Positions 46,798-55,663 of a DNA stretch of 64,000 nt are shown one piece after another (position 1 is the first letter of the stretch; the number at the start of each line of letters is the position of its first letter). Under the pieces are notes generated by a model, which saw only the letters and a program-made list of their open reading frames with translations, was not told the origin of the DNA and made no database searches. A program made the translations under genes and the position numbers. The stretch is from Acidimicrobiales bacterium (GTDB lineage Bacteria; Actinomycetota; Acidimicrobiia; Acidimicrobiales; Aldehydirespiratoraceae), in the NCBI GenBank assembly GCA_040219515.1, contig JAVJSI010000001.1, positions 62,001-126,000 of the forward strand, given 5' to 3'.

Positions 46798-48975
46798 ATG
46801 AGCGGCAACGAGATCAGGCTCCAAGCGATCAACTCGGTGACCAACCGCGGCGTCGTGCCCGACGGCGCACCCGGCGCGCCGCTCAGCGAGATCTGGGGAT
46901 GCGACGTCTTCAACCTCGCGACGATGGAGGAGTCACTGTCGAAGAACGCCTTCAAGGCGATGAAGGCCGCCCGTCAGACCGGCACGCCGCTCGATCAGGC
47001 GACGGCCGATGTGGTCGCCGCAGCGATGAAGGACTGGGCCATCGCCAAGGGCGTCAAGTTCTTCTCCCACATCTTCTATCCGCTCACGAACATCACGGCG
47101 GAGAAGCACGACGGCTTCATCGTCCTCAACTCCGACGGCCACGCCATCACCGAGTTCACCGGCAGCCTGCTGCGCAAGGGCGAGCCCGACGGTTCGTCGT
47201 TCCCCAACGGAAGCCTGCGGGCCACCAATGCGGCCCGCGGCTACACCGCGTGGGATCCGACGAGCCCCGCCTACGTGATGCAGACCGCCAATGGCGCCAC
47301 CCTGATGATCCCGTCGGTCTTCATGTCGTGGACCGGCGAGTCGCTCGACAAGAAGATCCCCCTTCTGCGTTCGAACGCAGCGATGAGCCGCGCCGCTGAG
47401 CGCGTGTTGACCCTGATGGGCGAAACCGACATCGAGCCACTCAGCGCGAGCTGTGGTGCCGAGCAGGAGTACTTCCTCATCGACGCCCACTTCGCGCACA
47501 GCCGCCCGGATCTCCTGCTGACGGGGCGCACGCTCTTCGGAGCGCCGTCACCCAAGGGCCAGGAGTTCGACGACCACTACTTCGGCGCGATTCCGGAGCG
47601 GGTCCAGGTCTTCATGCAGGACTTCGAGGACAAGCTCTTCCGCCTCGGTATCCCGGCCAAGACCCACCACAACGAGGTCGCCCCCGGCCAGTTCGAGATC
47701 GCGCCGTACTACGAGTCGGCCAATGTCGCCGCCGACCACCAGCAGCTGCTGATGACGGTGATGCAGGCGACGGCGACGGCGCACGGGTTCGTGTGTCTCC
47801 TCCACGAGAAGCCCTTCGCCGGTCTCAACGGATCGGGCAAGCACGTGAACTGGTCGGTCGGCAACTCGACCCAGGGCAACCTGCTCGATCCGGGCCGCAC
47901 ACCCAACGAGAACCTGAACTTCCTGCTGTTCTGCGGTGCCGTCATCCGCGGCGTCCATCTCTTCGGTCCGCTACTACGCGCCGTCATCGCCTCGGCGAGC
48001 AACGATCACCGGCTCGGTGCCAACGAGGCACCGCCGGCGATCCTGTCGCTCTACCTCGGCGAGCAGCTCGAGGCGGTGTTCGACGACATCAAGACCGGCA
48101 AGACGTCGGCGCTGGCCGAGAGCGGCACGATGGACCTCGGCCTGGCCGAGATTCTGTCGTTCACCCGAGACCCGGGCGACCGCAACCGCACCTCGCCGTT
48201 CGCCTTCACCGGCAACCGCTTCGAGTTCCGTGCGGTGGGGTCGGCACACTCCGTCGCCGGCCCGCTCGTGGCGATGAACACCATGCTCGCCGATGCGCTC
48301 GAGTGGATCGGCGACAAGCTCGAGGCCGAACTCGACGCCGGCTCCTCGAAGTCCGCGGCGGTCGCCGCCGTGCTCAAGGAGCTCATGGATCTGCACGGCG
48401 ACGTCATCTTCGGCGGCGACGGCTACTCCGAGGAATGGCATCGCGAGGCCGTCGAAGAGCGTGGTCTACGCAACCTCCCGACGACGGCCGATGCGCTGCC
48501 GGTGCTGATGGAAGACGATGTCGTCGCCCTGTTCGACCGCACCGGTGTGCTGTCGCCAGTCGAGCTCGAGAGCCGCTACGAGGTCTACGCAGAGCAGTAC
48601 TGCCTCTCGATCGCGGTGGAGGCGAAAGTGGTGGTCGAGCTCGCGAAGACCGCTCTCTACCCCGCCACGATGTCATACCTGTCGAATCTCGCCAGCACGA
48701 TCCAGCAGACATCCTCGTTGGGCATCAAGCTCAACACGTCGGTGGTGGCAACGATCGCCGGCGAGGCCGATGCGATGCTGGTGGCCGCCGACGACCTCGC
48801 CGAGGCCATCGAGGTCCACGACTTCGACACGCCGGAAGCGCACATGCGCTACGGCGCCGACACCCTTCGTCCGCTGATGGACGAAGTGCGGCGCCATGCC
48901 GACACGCTCGAGACGCTCGTGGCCGATCAGTACTGGCCGCTCCCCAAGTACCGGGAGATGCTGTTCATCAAGTGA
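46798..48975 (+). CDS. glnN: Glutamine synthetase type III
   Basis: A protein of 725 residues, the large GSIII form. Motifs: SCGAEQEYFLID, KTHHNEVAPGQFEIAPYYES and GLNGSGKHVNWSVGN, with the DRNRTSPFAFTGNRFEFR loop. It makes glutamine from glutamate, ammonia and ATP as a dodecamer. GAGAGAGAA precedes the ATG by about 7 nt. The 210 bp upstream separate it from the divergent channel gene. This may be one of several glutamine synthetases in the genome. Confidence 0.94.
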   Translation: MSGNEIRLQAINSVTNRGVVPDGAPGAPLSEIWGCDVFNLATMEESLSKNAFKAMKAARQTGTPLDQATADVVAAAMKDWAIAKGVKFFSHIFYPLTNITAEKHDGFIVLNSDGHAITEFTGSLLRKGEPDGSSFPNGSLRATNAARGYTAWDPTSPAYVMQTANGATLMIPSVFMSWTGESLDKKIPLLRSNAAMSRAAERVLTLMGETDIEPLSASCGAEQEYFLIDAHFAHSRPDLLLTGRTLFGAPSPKGQEFDDHYFGAIPERVQVFMQDFEDKLFRLGIPAKTHHNEVAPGQFEIAPYYESANVAADHQQLLMTVMQATATAHGFVCLLHEKPFAGLNGSGKHVNWSVGNSTQGNLLDPGRTPNENLNFLLFCGAVIRGVHLFGPLLRAVIASASNDHRLGANEAPPAILSLYLGEQLEAVFDDIKTGKTSALAESGTMDLGLAEILSFTRDPGDRNRTSPFAFTGNRFEFRAVGSAHSVAGPLVAMNTMLADALEWIGDKLEAELDAGSSKSAAVAAVLKELMDLHGDVIFGGDGYSEEWHREAVEERGLRNLPTTADALPVLMEDDVVALFDRTGVLSPVELESRYEVYAEQYCLSIAVEAKVVVELAKTALYPATMSYLSNLASTIQQTSSLGIKLNTSVVATIAGEADAMLVAADDLAEAIEVHDFDTPEAHMRYGADTLRPLMDEVRRHADTLETLVADQYWPLPKYREMLFIK

Positions 48976-48990
48976 CCGGGGCGGCCAGGG

Positions 48991-49067
48991 TGGCACCCCC
49001 GACAGGACTCGAACCTGCAACCTGCGAGGTAGAAGCTCGCTGCTCTATCCAGTTGAGCTACGGGGGC
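48991..49067 (-). tRNA. tRNA-Arg (TCT)
   Basis: Minus-strand cloverleaf: acceptor GCCCCCG against CGGGGGT (G-U first pair), anticodon loop CTTCTAC giving UCU, T loop TTCGAGT, discriminator G and an encoded CCA. It reads AGA codons, rare in this GC-rich genome. Confidence 0.94.
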
Positions 49068-49155
49068 GAGATAAGGGTAGGCCGCGGTGCGCTCGGCCCG
49101 GTACACTCCTCCTTCGCCTGACCCCTCGGGGTCGGCAGTTGGCTTCGGCCGACAT

Positions 49156-49230
49156 GGTGGGCGTAGCTCAGTTGGTTAGAGCGCCTGGTTGTGGTCCAGG
49201 AGGTCGGGGGTTCGAATCCCCTCGTTCACC
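49156..49230 (+). tRNA. tRNA-His (GTG)
   Basis: Acceptor GTGGGCG with CGTTCAC, an extra G at position -1 opposite discriminator C (the histidine identity pair), anticodon loop TTGTGGT giving GUG, T loop TTCGAAT. CCA is not encoded, unlike in the neighbours. Confidence 0.94.
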
Positions 49231-49258
49231 CGTAGAATTTCTCTCCGGAGCAATTCCT

Positions 49259-49334
49259 GCACCTCTAGCTCAATTGGTAGAGCATCGGACTCTTAATCCG
49301 CAGGTTCTGGGTTCGAGTCCCAGGGGGTGTACCA
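49259..49334 (+). tRNA. tRNA-Lys (CTT)
   Basis: Acceptor GCACCTC with GGGGTGT (two G-U pairs), D stem GCTC/GAGC, anticodon loop CTCTTAA giving CUU, T loop TTCGAGT, discriminator A and encoded CCA. It follows tRNA-His by 28 bp and is probably cotranscribed with it. Confidence 0.95.
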
Positions 49335-49337
49335 CGA

Positions 49338-49380
49338 GAAACCCCAGGTCAGGCCCGTTGTGCGGGCGGCCTGGGGTTTC
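49338..49380 (+). terminator. Terminator after the tRNA-His/tRNA-Lys pair
   Basis: GAAACCCCAGG pairs with CCTGGGGTTTC, with an inner GCCCG/CGGGC helix and a TTGTG loop. It begins 3 bp after the tRNA-Lys CCA. Confidence 0.75.
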
Positions 49381-49505
49381 GACGTTTCGGCGCAATCGTC
49401 TCTGCTCTCCGAGGGCAGGGCCGAGCCACCGCGGTGCGGTGGGGTTGAAATCCCGTCCGCCCGGGTACGCCTGTACCGACGTGCGACGAACTCCACGAGG
49501 TGACC

Positions 49506-50408
49506 ATGAACCCCCAGCAACCCGCTGACCAGACCGGTCCGGTGGTCGAAGAAGACGGCACCGCCGACCGCGCCGCCCCCGAGCCGCAGGTCCGAGCCGT
49601 GCCCGTCGTCGACACCGTCGGCGGCCTGTCCGTTCCCCGGCTCGGCATCGGCACCTGGCAACTCGCGGGTGACGAGGCGACTGCTTCGGTCGAGGATGCG
49701 CTGGAGATCGGGTACCGCCACATCGACACCGCCCAGATGTACGACAACGAGGAAGCGGTCGGACGCGGCATCGCCTCGGCATCGCTGCCGCGCGAGGAAC
49801 TCTTCGTGACGACCAAGATCGCCAATGACCATCACGAGCCTGATGACCTGGTCGCATCGACGGAACGGAGCCTCGACCGGCTGGGTCTGGACCACGTCGA
49901 CCTGCTCCTGCTCCACTGGCCCACGGCATGGGACCGCATCGGCGCGACGATGGCGTCGCTCGCGCAAGTGCAGGCAGCAGGGATGACCCGAGGCATCGGC
50001 GTCTCCAACTTCACGCTGGAACAGCTCGAAACCGTCCTCCCCATGGCGCCACTCGATGTGCTCCAGGCGGAGTGTCACCCGTTCTTCCGCCAGGACAGCC
50101 TCCGCTCGTGGTGCGCCGGCCACGGGTGGGCGTTCACGGCCTATTCACCCATCGCTCGAGGAGACGTCTTCGACGACGCCACGTTGCGCGACATCGCCGA
50201 GCGCCACGACGCCTCGCCGGCTGACATCGCGATTGCATGGCTGCTTCACCAGGAGAATGTCGTCGCCATCCCGCGAAGTGCCGACCGCGAGCACATCCTG
50301 CAGAACTGGGACGCCCAGCGCATCCGACTCGACGATGACGACGTTGCCCGGATCGAGTCCCTGGATGAACACGCTCGACTCGTCGATCCCGATGTGGCGC
50401 CGTGGTGA
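49506..50408 (+). CDS. Aldo/keto reductase
   Basis: A protein of 300 residues from ATG 49506. A GTG 6 bp upstream is equally possible. It has an extra N-terminal 35 residues, then a TIM barrel with the tetrad Asp and Tyr in HIDTAQMYDNEE, Lys in VTTKIAND and His in LLHWPTAW. GIGVSNFTLEQL and the C-terminal VVAIPRSADREHI bind NADPH. It reduces carbonyl compounds. The natural substrate is unknown. Confidence 0.9.
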   Translation: MNPQQPADQTGPVVEEDGTADRAAPEPQVRAVPVVDTVGGLSVPRLGIGTWQLAGDEATASVEDALEIGYRHIDTAQMYDNEEAVGRGIASASLPREELFVTTKIANDHHEPDDLVASTERSLDRLGLDHVDLLLLHWPTAWDRIGATMASLAQVQAAGMTRGIGVSNFTLEQLETVLPMAPLDVLQAECHPFFRQDSLRSWCAGHGWAFTAYSPIARGDVFDDATLRDIAERHDASPADIAIAWLLHQENVVAIPRSADREHILQNWDAQRIRLDDDDVARIESLDEHARLVDPDVAPW

Positions 50409-50432
50409 ACGGATCCGACGTGACCCCGTCGG

Positions 50433-50792
50433 TCACTCGGGCGACGGTGACTCCGGTTCGTCGTCGGGAACGACCTCCGTCTCGGGTCGGGGAACGACCT
50501 CGGTCTCGGGTCGCGGAACGATCTCCGTCTCGGGCACACCATCCGGCGGTTCACGGTGCGGCGGCGGCACCTCGGGAGGGGCGCCACGTCCGGGCGTCTC
50601 GTCAGGCTCCTCGCGCCATGCCCGGGTCACCACGTCGTCACGAGCCTCCGAATCGCCCTGAACGATTGCGGGATCCTCAACACCGACCGGCTTCTCCGGC
50701 GGGTAGGTGGCCCGGAGGCCCTCACCGTCACCGTCGGTGGTGGTGACGGTCTCGTCCACCTGTTCGGCTGCGTCCTGCTCTGCGCTGTTCAT
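50433..50792 (-). CDS. DUF5709-like hypothetical protein
   Basis: A protein of 119 residues starting MNSAEQDAAEQVDETV. YPPEKPVGVEDPAIVQGDSE with TRAWREEPDE resembles the DUF5709 pattern (PPERPLGVED ... LAREEPD) of actinobacteria. The tail is a Pro/Glu repeat with PRPETEVV-type units repeated three times. It is acidic and probably disordered, with no known function. An in-frame start at 51077 is rejected because that part has non-coding composition. Confidence 0.6.
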   Translation of the reverse strand: MNSAEQDAAEQVDETVTTTDGDGEGLRATYPPEKPVGVEDPAIVQGDSEARDDVVTRAWREEPDETPGRGAPPEVPPPHREPPDGVPETEIVPRPETEVVPRPETEVVPDDEPESPSPE

Positions 50793-51148
50793 GACACCGA
50801 CGTACCCGCAGCAAGGGGGGACGAAACCTGCGGCGAGACCCCCGCGGGAAGGCGAGGGTGCAGGTCGTGCCCTGTCGGGTACGCCAGGTCGGGTACCCGC
50901 CCCACGTCGCACGGGCCAGGTCGCACCAACCCGCCGGAGGCCCTCTGCCGTCGAGAGCAGTCGCACGCTCACCGCACTTCGTCGAGGTCTTCGCCCGCAC
51001 CCCCGTGGCCTCCTGAAGCCGAGCGGCTTACGACGCAAGAGCGCCGTGCAGCGAACCGAGAACTCTCGCCTCGTCACGGGAACCGGCAGGTCTGCGAGAT
51101 CGTCAGACCTCCACGGTCGACCGTCGACCGACGGGAGGGAACGTCACC
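50793..51148. other. Stretch without a recognised gene
   Basis: 356 bp between the DUF5709-like and STAS genes, which diverge, so both promoters should be here. The right end carries GGGAGGGAA as the ribosome-binding site for the STAS gene. I see no RNA gene or other feature. Confidence 0.5.
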
Positions 51149-51571
51149 ATGTCCATCGCATCACCTCCGGTCACTGCGCCGTCCACGACCGCAACGTCCG
51201 CGACCTCGGTTCGGTTCCCCGGCGGCGCGACGGCGGACCTGCTCTGCCTGGGAGAGGATTGGATCACGCTGAAGATCGAGGGCGAACTCGACACCTTCGA
51301 CAAGTACGCCATCATCGACGTGCTCACACCGTTCGTTCTCGGTGGTTTTCGGCGGTTCCGGATCGATGCCGAGGGTGTGACCTTCATCGACGCCGCGGCG
51401 CTGCGGGCATTCGCTCGTGTGCGCTGGTTCCTGCGACGAGACGGGGGCACGCTGGAGATCGTGGGCCTGGAGGCGGTCGCGGCGCGAACGTGGGCATGGC
51501 TGACAGAGCCGACCGGCGTCGCTGACCGATCCAGAGCAGCGCTGCCTGGAGGAAGTCCTACGTCGGGTTGA
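51149..51571 (+). CDS. STAS-domain protein without the usual phospho-serine
   Basis: A protein of 140 residues. A Ser/Thr-rich start is followed by the STAS fold: LITLKIEGELDTFDKYAI-type strand, then FRIDAEGVTFIDAAALRAFA and GTLEIVGL. In anti-anti-sigma factors the loop reads DSSGL, with the first Ser phosphorylated. Here it is DAAAL, so control by phosphorylation at that site is not possible. It may act as a constitutive partner or in another signalling complex. Its 3' end overlaps that of the next gene by 14 bp. Confidence 0.8.
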   Translation: MSIASPPVTAPSTTATSATSVRFPGGATADLLCLGEDWITLKIEGELDTFDKYAIIDVLTPFVLGGFRRFRIDAEGVTFIDAAALRAFARVRWFLRRDGGTLEIVGLEAVAARTWAWLTEPTGVADRSRAALPGGSPTSG

Positions 51572-52058
51572 GCCAGCGGCTCGCGACCTCGCGGGCGCGA
51601 CGCACGCGGGCCCGAGCGATCGGGTCCGACGCGGGAACCGGGCTGGTGGCGGCCGAGGCCGGCGAACCGCCAGCGGCGGGCCGACGGGGGCTGCGCTTCT
51701 GGGACTTGAGATCTCGGAGTTGTTCCTTCAGGAACTCGTTCTCCGTCTCGGCCCGCGCCGCCCGCTCGCGGGCATCGGCGAGCTGTTGACCGGCCTCGTG
51801 CACATGCCCGACCTGCTCGAGGATGCGGGTCCAGGCATCGATGGGCACGAGCATCTGCCCCGACTCCTCGACCGGCGTGGCCATCGCCGGATCGACCGGG
51901 GAGTGACGGATCACCGCGTCGTTCGGGGCCTGCCCCTGCGATCCCGACGACGTGGACGGGCGGGCCGGCGACGGTTTGGGGTCGACGGCGTCGGCCACCG
52001 CCTTCCAGAGCCCGGCGGAGCCACGCGCCATGTCGCCGGCGAGGTCACGAAGTGCCAT
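51558..52058 (-). CDS. Coiled-coil hypothetical protein
   Basis: A protein of 166 residues. A short N-terminal helix (LRDLAGDMARGSAGLWKAVA) precedes a disordered Ser/Pro segment, then a coiled coil at about residues 78-120 (ILEQVGHVHEAGQQLADARE, RAARAETENEFLKEQL). The C-terminus is basic (ARARVRRAREVASRWLNP). Similar layouts occur in actinobacterial DNA-associated proteins, but I recognise no family. TAGTGT lies 7 nt before the ATG. Confidence 0.65.
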   Translation of the reverse strand: MALRDLAGDMARGSAGLWKAVADAVDPKPSPARPSTSSGSQGQAPNDAVIRHSPVDPAMATPVEESGQMLVPIDAWTRILEQVGHVHEAGQQLADARERAARAETENEFLKEQLRDLKSQKRSPRRPAAGGSPASAATSPVPASDPIARARVRRAREVASRWLNPT

Positions 52059-52083
52059 GCGGGCGACACTAGTCCACGACGCG

Positions 52084-52106
52084 AAAAACCCCTGCCGAAG
52101 CAGGGG
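52084..52106 (-). terminator. Intrinsic terminator on the minus strand
   Basis: On the minus strand CCCCTGC-TTCG-GCAGGGG is followed at once by TTTTT, a textbook Rho-independent terminator. It lies upstream of the coiled-coil gene and so would end a minus-strand transcript starting inside the helicase leader. Confidence 0.65.
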
Positions 52107-52208
52107 CAGTCCGCACGGTGGGAAACCGTGTCGAATGACCGCTCCTCAGCGGTCACCCGTACCCGTAGGCTAGATGAGCCAGACGGGATTTCCCTCGTCA
52201 TGAGGGAA
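52089..52208. ncRNA. Array of five hairpins: helicase leader or minus-strand small RNA
   Basis: Five stems follow each other: 52089-52106 (7 bp), 52114-52130 (6 bp), 52136-52155 (8 bp), 52162-52187 (5+4 bp) and 52190-52208 (7 bp). The last pairs TTCCCTC with GAGGGAA, hiding the helicase ribosome-binding site (GAGGGA). Read on the plus strand it is a structured leader. Read on the minus strand it is a compact RNA of about 110 nt ending in the terminator at 52084. No known RNA family was recognised. Confidence 0.45.
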
Positions 52209-52217
52209 GCAGTTGCC

Positions 52218-53942
52218 ATGTCGAACATCGAAGTGTCTCCAGAAGAACAGCCGGAACAGTCGGAAGAAGCATCCGACGGGTTCGCGGCCCTCGGTCTGCG
52301 GGCCGAGTTGGTCGCCACCACCAGTGCCCTCGGCTACGAGGAGCCCACGCCGATCCAGCGCGAGACGATCCCGATCCTGTTGGCCGGTTCCGATCTCGTC
52401 GGCCAGGCGGCCACGGGCACCGGCAAGACCGCCGCGTTCGCGCTGCCGGTGCTGAACGGCATCGAGCCCGGCGCCCCGGCCGAACCGACCGCCCTGGTCG
52501 TCGTGCCCACGCGCGAACTCGCGGTGCAGGTCAGCGAGGCGATGTTCAAGTACGGGGCCGGTCAGGGCGTGAAGGTGGTGCCGATCTACGGCGGCCAGCC
52601 GATCCAGCGCCAGCTCCAGGCCCTCGACCGCGGCGTTCACGTGGTCGTGGCCACCCCGGGGCGGGCGATCGACCACATCCGTCGCAAGTCACTCAGGCTC
52701 GACGGCATTCGTACGGTCGTGCTCGACGAGGCCGACGAGATGCTCGACATGGGCTTCACCGAGGACATCGAAACCATCCTCGAGAACACGCCGGCGGAGC
52801 GTCAGACCGTGATGTTCTCCGCCACGATGCCGCCCCGCATCGAGCGGCTGACGAAGAAGTACCAGCGTGACCCGGTCCGCATCCACATCGGTGCCGGCGA
52901 CACGAAGGCGGGCAAGACCCTCGTGCGCCAGACCGCGTACATCGTGCCCCGGTTCCACAAGGCCTCGGCGCTGGGCCGCATCCTCGACGTCGAGAGTGCG
53001 TCGTCGGCCATCGTCTTCTGCCGCACCCGAACCGAGGTCGACGAGCTCACCACGACGATGAACGGCCGCGGGTACCGGGCCGAGGCACTTCACGGCGGGA
53101 TGGATCAGAAACAGCGCGACCGGGTGATGGGACTTCTCCGCGACGGCACCGCCGAGCTGCTGATCGCCACCGACGTCGCCGCTCGTGGCCTCGACGTCGA
53201 CACGCTGACCCATGTCGTGAACTACGACGTGCCGTCGGCCTCGGAGAGCTACGTGCACCGCATCGGCCGTGTCGGTCGGGCCGGGCGCGAGGGCGTGGCC
53301 ATCACGCTGGTCGAGCCCCGCCAGCGTCGACTGCTCGACAACATCGAGCGCCTCACCAAGCAGAAGATCGCGATCGAGAAGGTCCCCACGGTCGCAGACC
53401 TGCGGGCCCGCCAGGTCGACGACACCGTCACCGCGATTCGCGAGGCGCTCGCGGCCGACGATCTCGACGACTACAACAGCGTGCTCCACGGACTGGCCGG
53501 CGAGGACAGCGACCGCAACCTCGCCCTCGCTGCGATCAAGCTCTACCACGAGGCCCGCGGCGCCACGACGGACGAGCAGGAGATCCCCGATGTCGGCGAC
53601 GACCGTCCGAAGAAGCACAAGAAGAAGAACCGCGACGACGAGCACTACGGCGAGGGCAGCAAGTTCACCAAGCCCAAGCCCCGCCCCAGGGGCAACGTCG
53701 GCCCCGGCACGTCCCTGGTCTACGTCGGCATGGGTCGCAAGGCCGGTGTGCGCCCCGGCGATCTCGTGGGCGCGATCGCCAACGAGACCGAACTCGTGGG
53801 CCGTGAGATCGGGCCGATCCGCATCGCCGACAAGTACTCGGTGGTCGGTGTGCCCGAGGCGTCAGCCAAGTCCGTGATCGATGCCCTCAACGCCACGACC
53901 ATCCGCGGCAAGAAGGCCCAGGTCCGCGCCTACGTCGACTGA
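52218..53942 (+). CDS. DEAD-box RNA helicase (DeaD/CsdA-like)
   Basis: A protein of 574 residues from ATG 52218. Motifs in order: Q motif GYEEPTPIQRETI, I ATGTGKT, Ia PTRELA, II DEAD (VVLDEADEMLDMGF), III SAT, V ARGLDVD and VI HRIGRVGRAGREG. The C-terminal 120 residues after a basic linker (KKHKKKNRDD) form a DbpA-type RNA-binding domain (LVYVGMGRKAGVRPGDLVGA). It helps ribosome assembly and mRNA decay, often at low temperature. The upstream frame to 51720 is not coding. Confidence 0.94.
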   Translation: MSNIEVSPEEQPEQSEEASDGFAALGLRAELVATTSALGYEEPTPIQRETIPILLAGSDLVGQAATGTGKTAAFALPVLNGIEPGAPAEPTALVVVPTRELAVQVSEAMFKYGAGQGVKVVPIYGGQPIQRQLQALDRGVHVVVATPGRAIDHIRRKSLRLDGIRTVVLDEADEMLDMGFTEDIETILENTPAERQTVMFSATMPPRIERLTKKYQRDPVRIHIGAGDTKAGKTLVRQTAYIVPRFHKASALGRILDVESASSAIVFCRTRTEVDELTTTMNGRGYRAEALHGGMDQKQRDRVMGLLRDGTAELLIATDVAARGLDVDTLTHVVNYDVPSASESYVHRIGRVGRAGREGVAITLVEPRQRRLLDNIERLTKQKIAIEKVPTVADLRARQVDDTVTAIREALAADDLDDYNSVLHGLAGEDSDRNLALAAIKLYHEARGATTDEQEIPDVGDDRPKKHKKKNRDDEHYGEGSKFTKPKPRPRGNVGPGTSLVYVGMGRKAGVRPGDLVGAIANETELVGREIGPIRIADKYSVVGVPEASAKSVIDALNATTIRGKKAQVRAYVD

Positions 53943-53950
53943 CCCGAGTG

Positions 53951-54889
53951 TCAGGCGTCGAGGTCCCAGTCCTGCCCGACCAGCCCGATCGGGCAGAAGA
54001 GCCCGGTCGGCACGGCGTCACCAGCTCTCGACTGTGCCGGTGATGAGCCCGCCGGCGGCAGCTCGTCGTGACACGGATCCTCCATGTCGAAGATCGTCCC
54101 ACCCGGGTCGATGCACGGGTGCAACGGGGCGTAGACATCGTCGATGAGTTCCACGTCGGGGACGATCCAGGCGTGCAACATGTAGAAGTCCTGGAGGTGC
54201 ACGTTGACGCCGCCACGGCTCTCGCAGACAGAGTCGCTGAGGTTGACGCCGAGCGTCGCCTTGGCGGTGACGGGGTCGTGGCAGAGCCTCGGGTGGTGGT
54301 GCCACCAGTCGTTGTCGCCGGCAAAGCCCTCGGGCGGCAGCCCCGTGTCGGTGTAGACGTAGTAGGACATGCCGACCAGCGGTGAATCCGGGCTGGTGCC
54401 GTCGTATTGGAGGAACTCGGGGCGGCCGGGCTCGAACAGCCCGTCGACGTGGCCGGGGAGGTTGGAGTTGAGCCGTTCCTCGGGGTGCGTGGGGTCGAAC
54501 GTCGGGTCGGCGAAGTCCTCGGGCGTCAGGACGCCGAGACCGTGGTGGGTGCCCATCCCGGGGATGCGCTCGAAGGTCTCGAAGTAGCCCGCCGCCTCGG
54601 CGTCGCCTCGGGTCGGGTACTGGTTGGCGAACGACTGTGCGAAGTCGAGCTGAAGCGCGAGCGTCTTGCACTCCTCATAGCTCAACGGGGCCCGAGTGAT
54701 GCCCTCGTACCAGTCGACGGTGCCCATCGCAGGGTTCACCACGGTGTTGAACGCGGTCGGGTTGCAGATGAACGGCACCGGTTCGCTGTTGTTCTCCGCG
54801 TTCACCGCGGCGACGTAGTAGCAACTGCTGCCCAGCAGCGCCATGAGCGCCACCACTGCCACGTAACGGACCTGTCGCAAAACACCCAT
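53951..54889 (-). CDS. Hypothetical His-rich lipoprotein
   Basis: A protein of 312 residues with the leader ending LLGSSC (lipobox). Notable features are a paired histidine site in GMGTHHGLGVL, DNDWWHHHPRLCHDPVTAK and LQDFYMLHAWIVPD, and six or more conserved-looking cysteines. These could bind a metal. The fold is not recognised. Homologues I recall only as unnamed actinobacterial secreted proteins. AACAGGA lies before the ATG. Confidence 0.6.
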   Translation of the reverse strand: MGVLRQVRYVAVVALMALLGSSCYYVAAVNAENNSEPVPFICNPTAFNTVVNPAMGTVDWYEGITRAPLSYEECKTLALQLDFAQSFANQYPTRGDAEAAGYFETFERIPGMGTHHGLGVLTPEDFADPTFDPTHPEERLNSNLPGHVDGLFEPGRPEFLQYDGTSPDSPLVGMSYYVYTDTGLPPEGFAGDNDWWHHHPRLCHDPVTAKATLGVNLSDSVCESRGGVNVHLQDFYMLHAWIVPDVELIDDVYAPLHPCIDPGGTIFDMEDPCHDELPPAGSSPAQSRAGDAVPTGLFCPIGLVGQDWDLDA

Positions 54890-54904
54890 TCCTGTTCCCC
54901 CTTG

Positions 54905-55663
54905 TCAGGTGCCAGTCCAGTGGGGCGATCGCTTCTCCGCGAACGCCGCCGGACCCTCCTTGGCATCGTCCGAGGAGAATACATCAGACACGAGCGAGGC
55001 CTGAAGCTCCCACAGCTCGGCTTCCGTCGCGCCCTGTGTCGCCCGGATCATCTGCTTCGACGCAGCCACCGCCAGCGGTGCGTTGGCGGCCACCCGCTCG
55101 GCGATCTCGATCGCCACCTCGAGCGCGTTGCCCGGCGCGGCCAGCTTCGTGATCAGTCCGAAGGCGAGCGCTTCTTCGGCCGTGATGGGGTCGCCGGTGA
55201 TCGCCATCTCCATGGCCTTGCCGTAGCCGACCCGGCCGGGCAGACGCATCACACCGGCACCGGCCGCGAACAAGCCAACCTTGACCTCGGGGATGCCGAG
55301 CCTGGCACCTTCGGCGGCGACGAGCAGGTCACAGGTGAGCGCCAGTTCGAGCCCGCCGGCGAGGGCGAACCCCTCGATGGCGCCGATCAGGGGCTTGTCG
55401 GCGCCGTTCTGCACGAAGGTCGTCATCGGGCCGATGTCCTCACCGCGGGCGAAGGCCTTGAGATCCATACCGGAGCAGAAGGCGCCGCCGGCGCCGGTCA
55501 ACACCGCGGCCGTCAACGACGGGTCGACATCGAGTTCTTCGATGGCCGCCCACAACCCGGTGGAGAGTTCGCCGTTGATGGCGTTCCTGGCCTCGGGTCG
55601 GTTCATCGTGATGACGAGCACTCGGCCCCGCCGCTCGGTGAGGATGGCCTGGTCGGTCGTCAT
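54905..55663 (-). CDS. Enoyl-CoA hydratase/isomerase family protein
   Basis: A protein of 252 residues starting MTTDQAILTERRGRVLVITM. The crotonase fold shows AFCSGMDLKAF and IEGFALAGGLELALTCDLLV for the oxyanion hole. The loop where catalytic Glu pairs usually occur reads IPEVKVGLFAAGAGVMRLP. The ATG overlaps the stop of the truncated SDR by 4 bases, so the two genes were originally an operon. It would act on fatty acyl-CoA in beta-oxidation. Confidence 0.9.
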   Translation of the reverse strand: MTTDQAILTERRGRVLVITMNRPEARNAINGELSTGLWAAIEELDVDPSLTAAVLTGAGGAFCSGMDLKAFARGEDIGPMTTFVQNGADKPLIGAIEGFALAGGLELALTCDLLVAAEGARLGIPEVKVGLFAAGAGVMRLPGRVGYGKAMEMAITGDPITAEEALAFGLITKLAAPGNALEVAIEIAERVAANAPLAVAASKQMIRATQGATEAELWELQASLVSDVFSSDDAKEGPAAFAEKRSPHWTGT

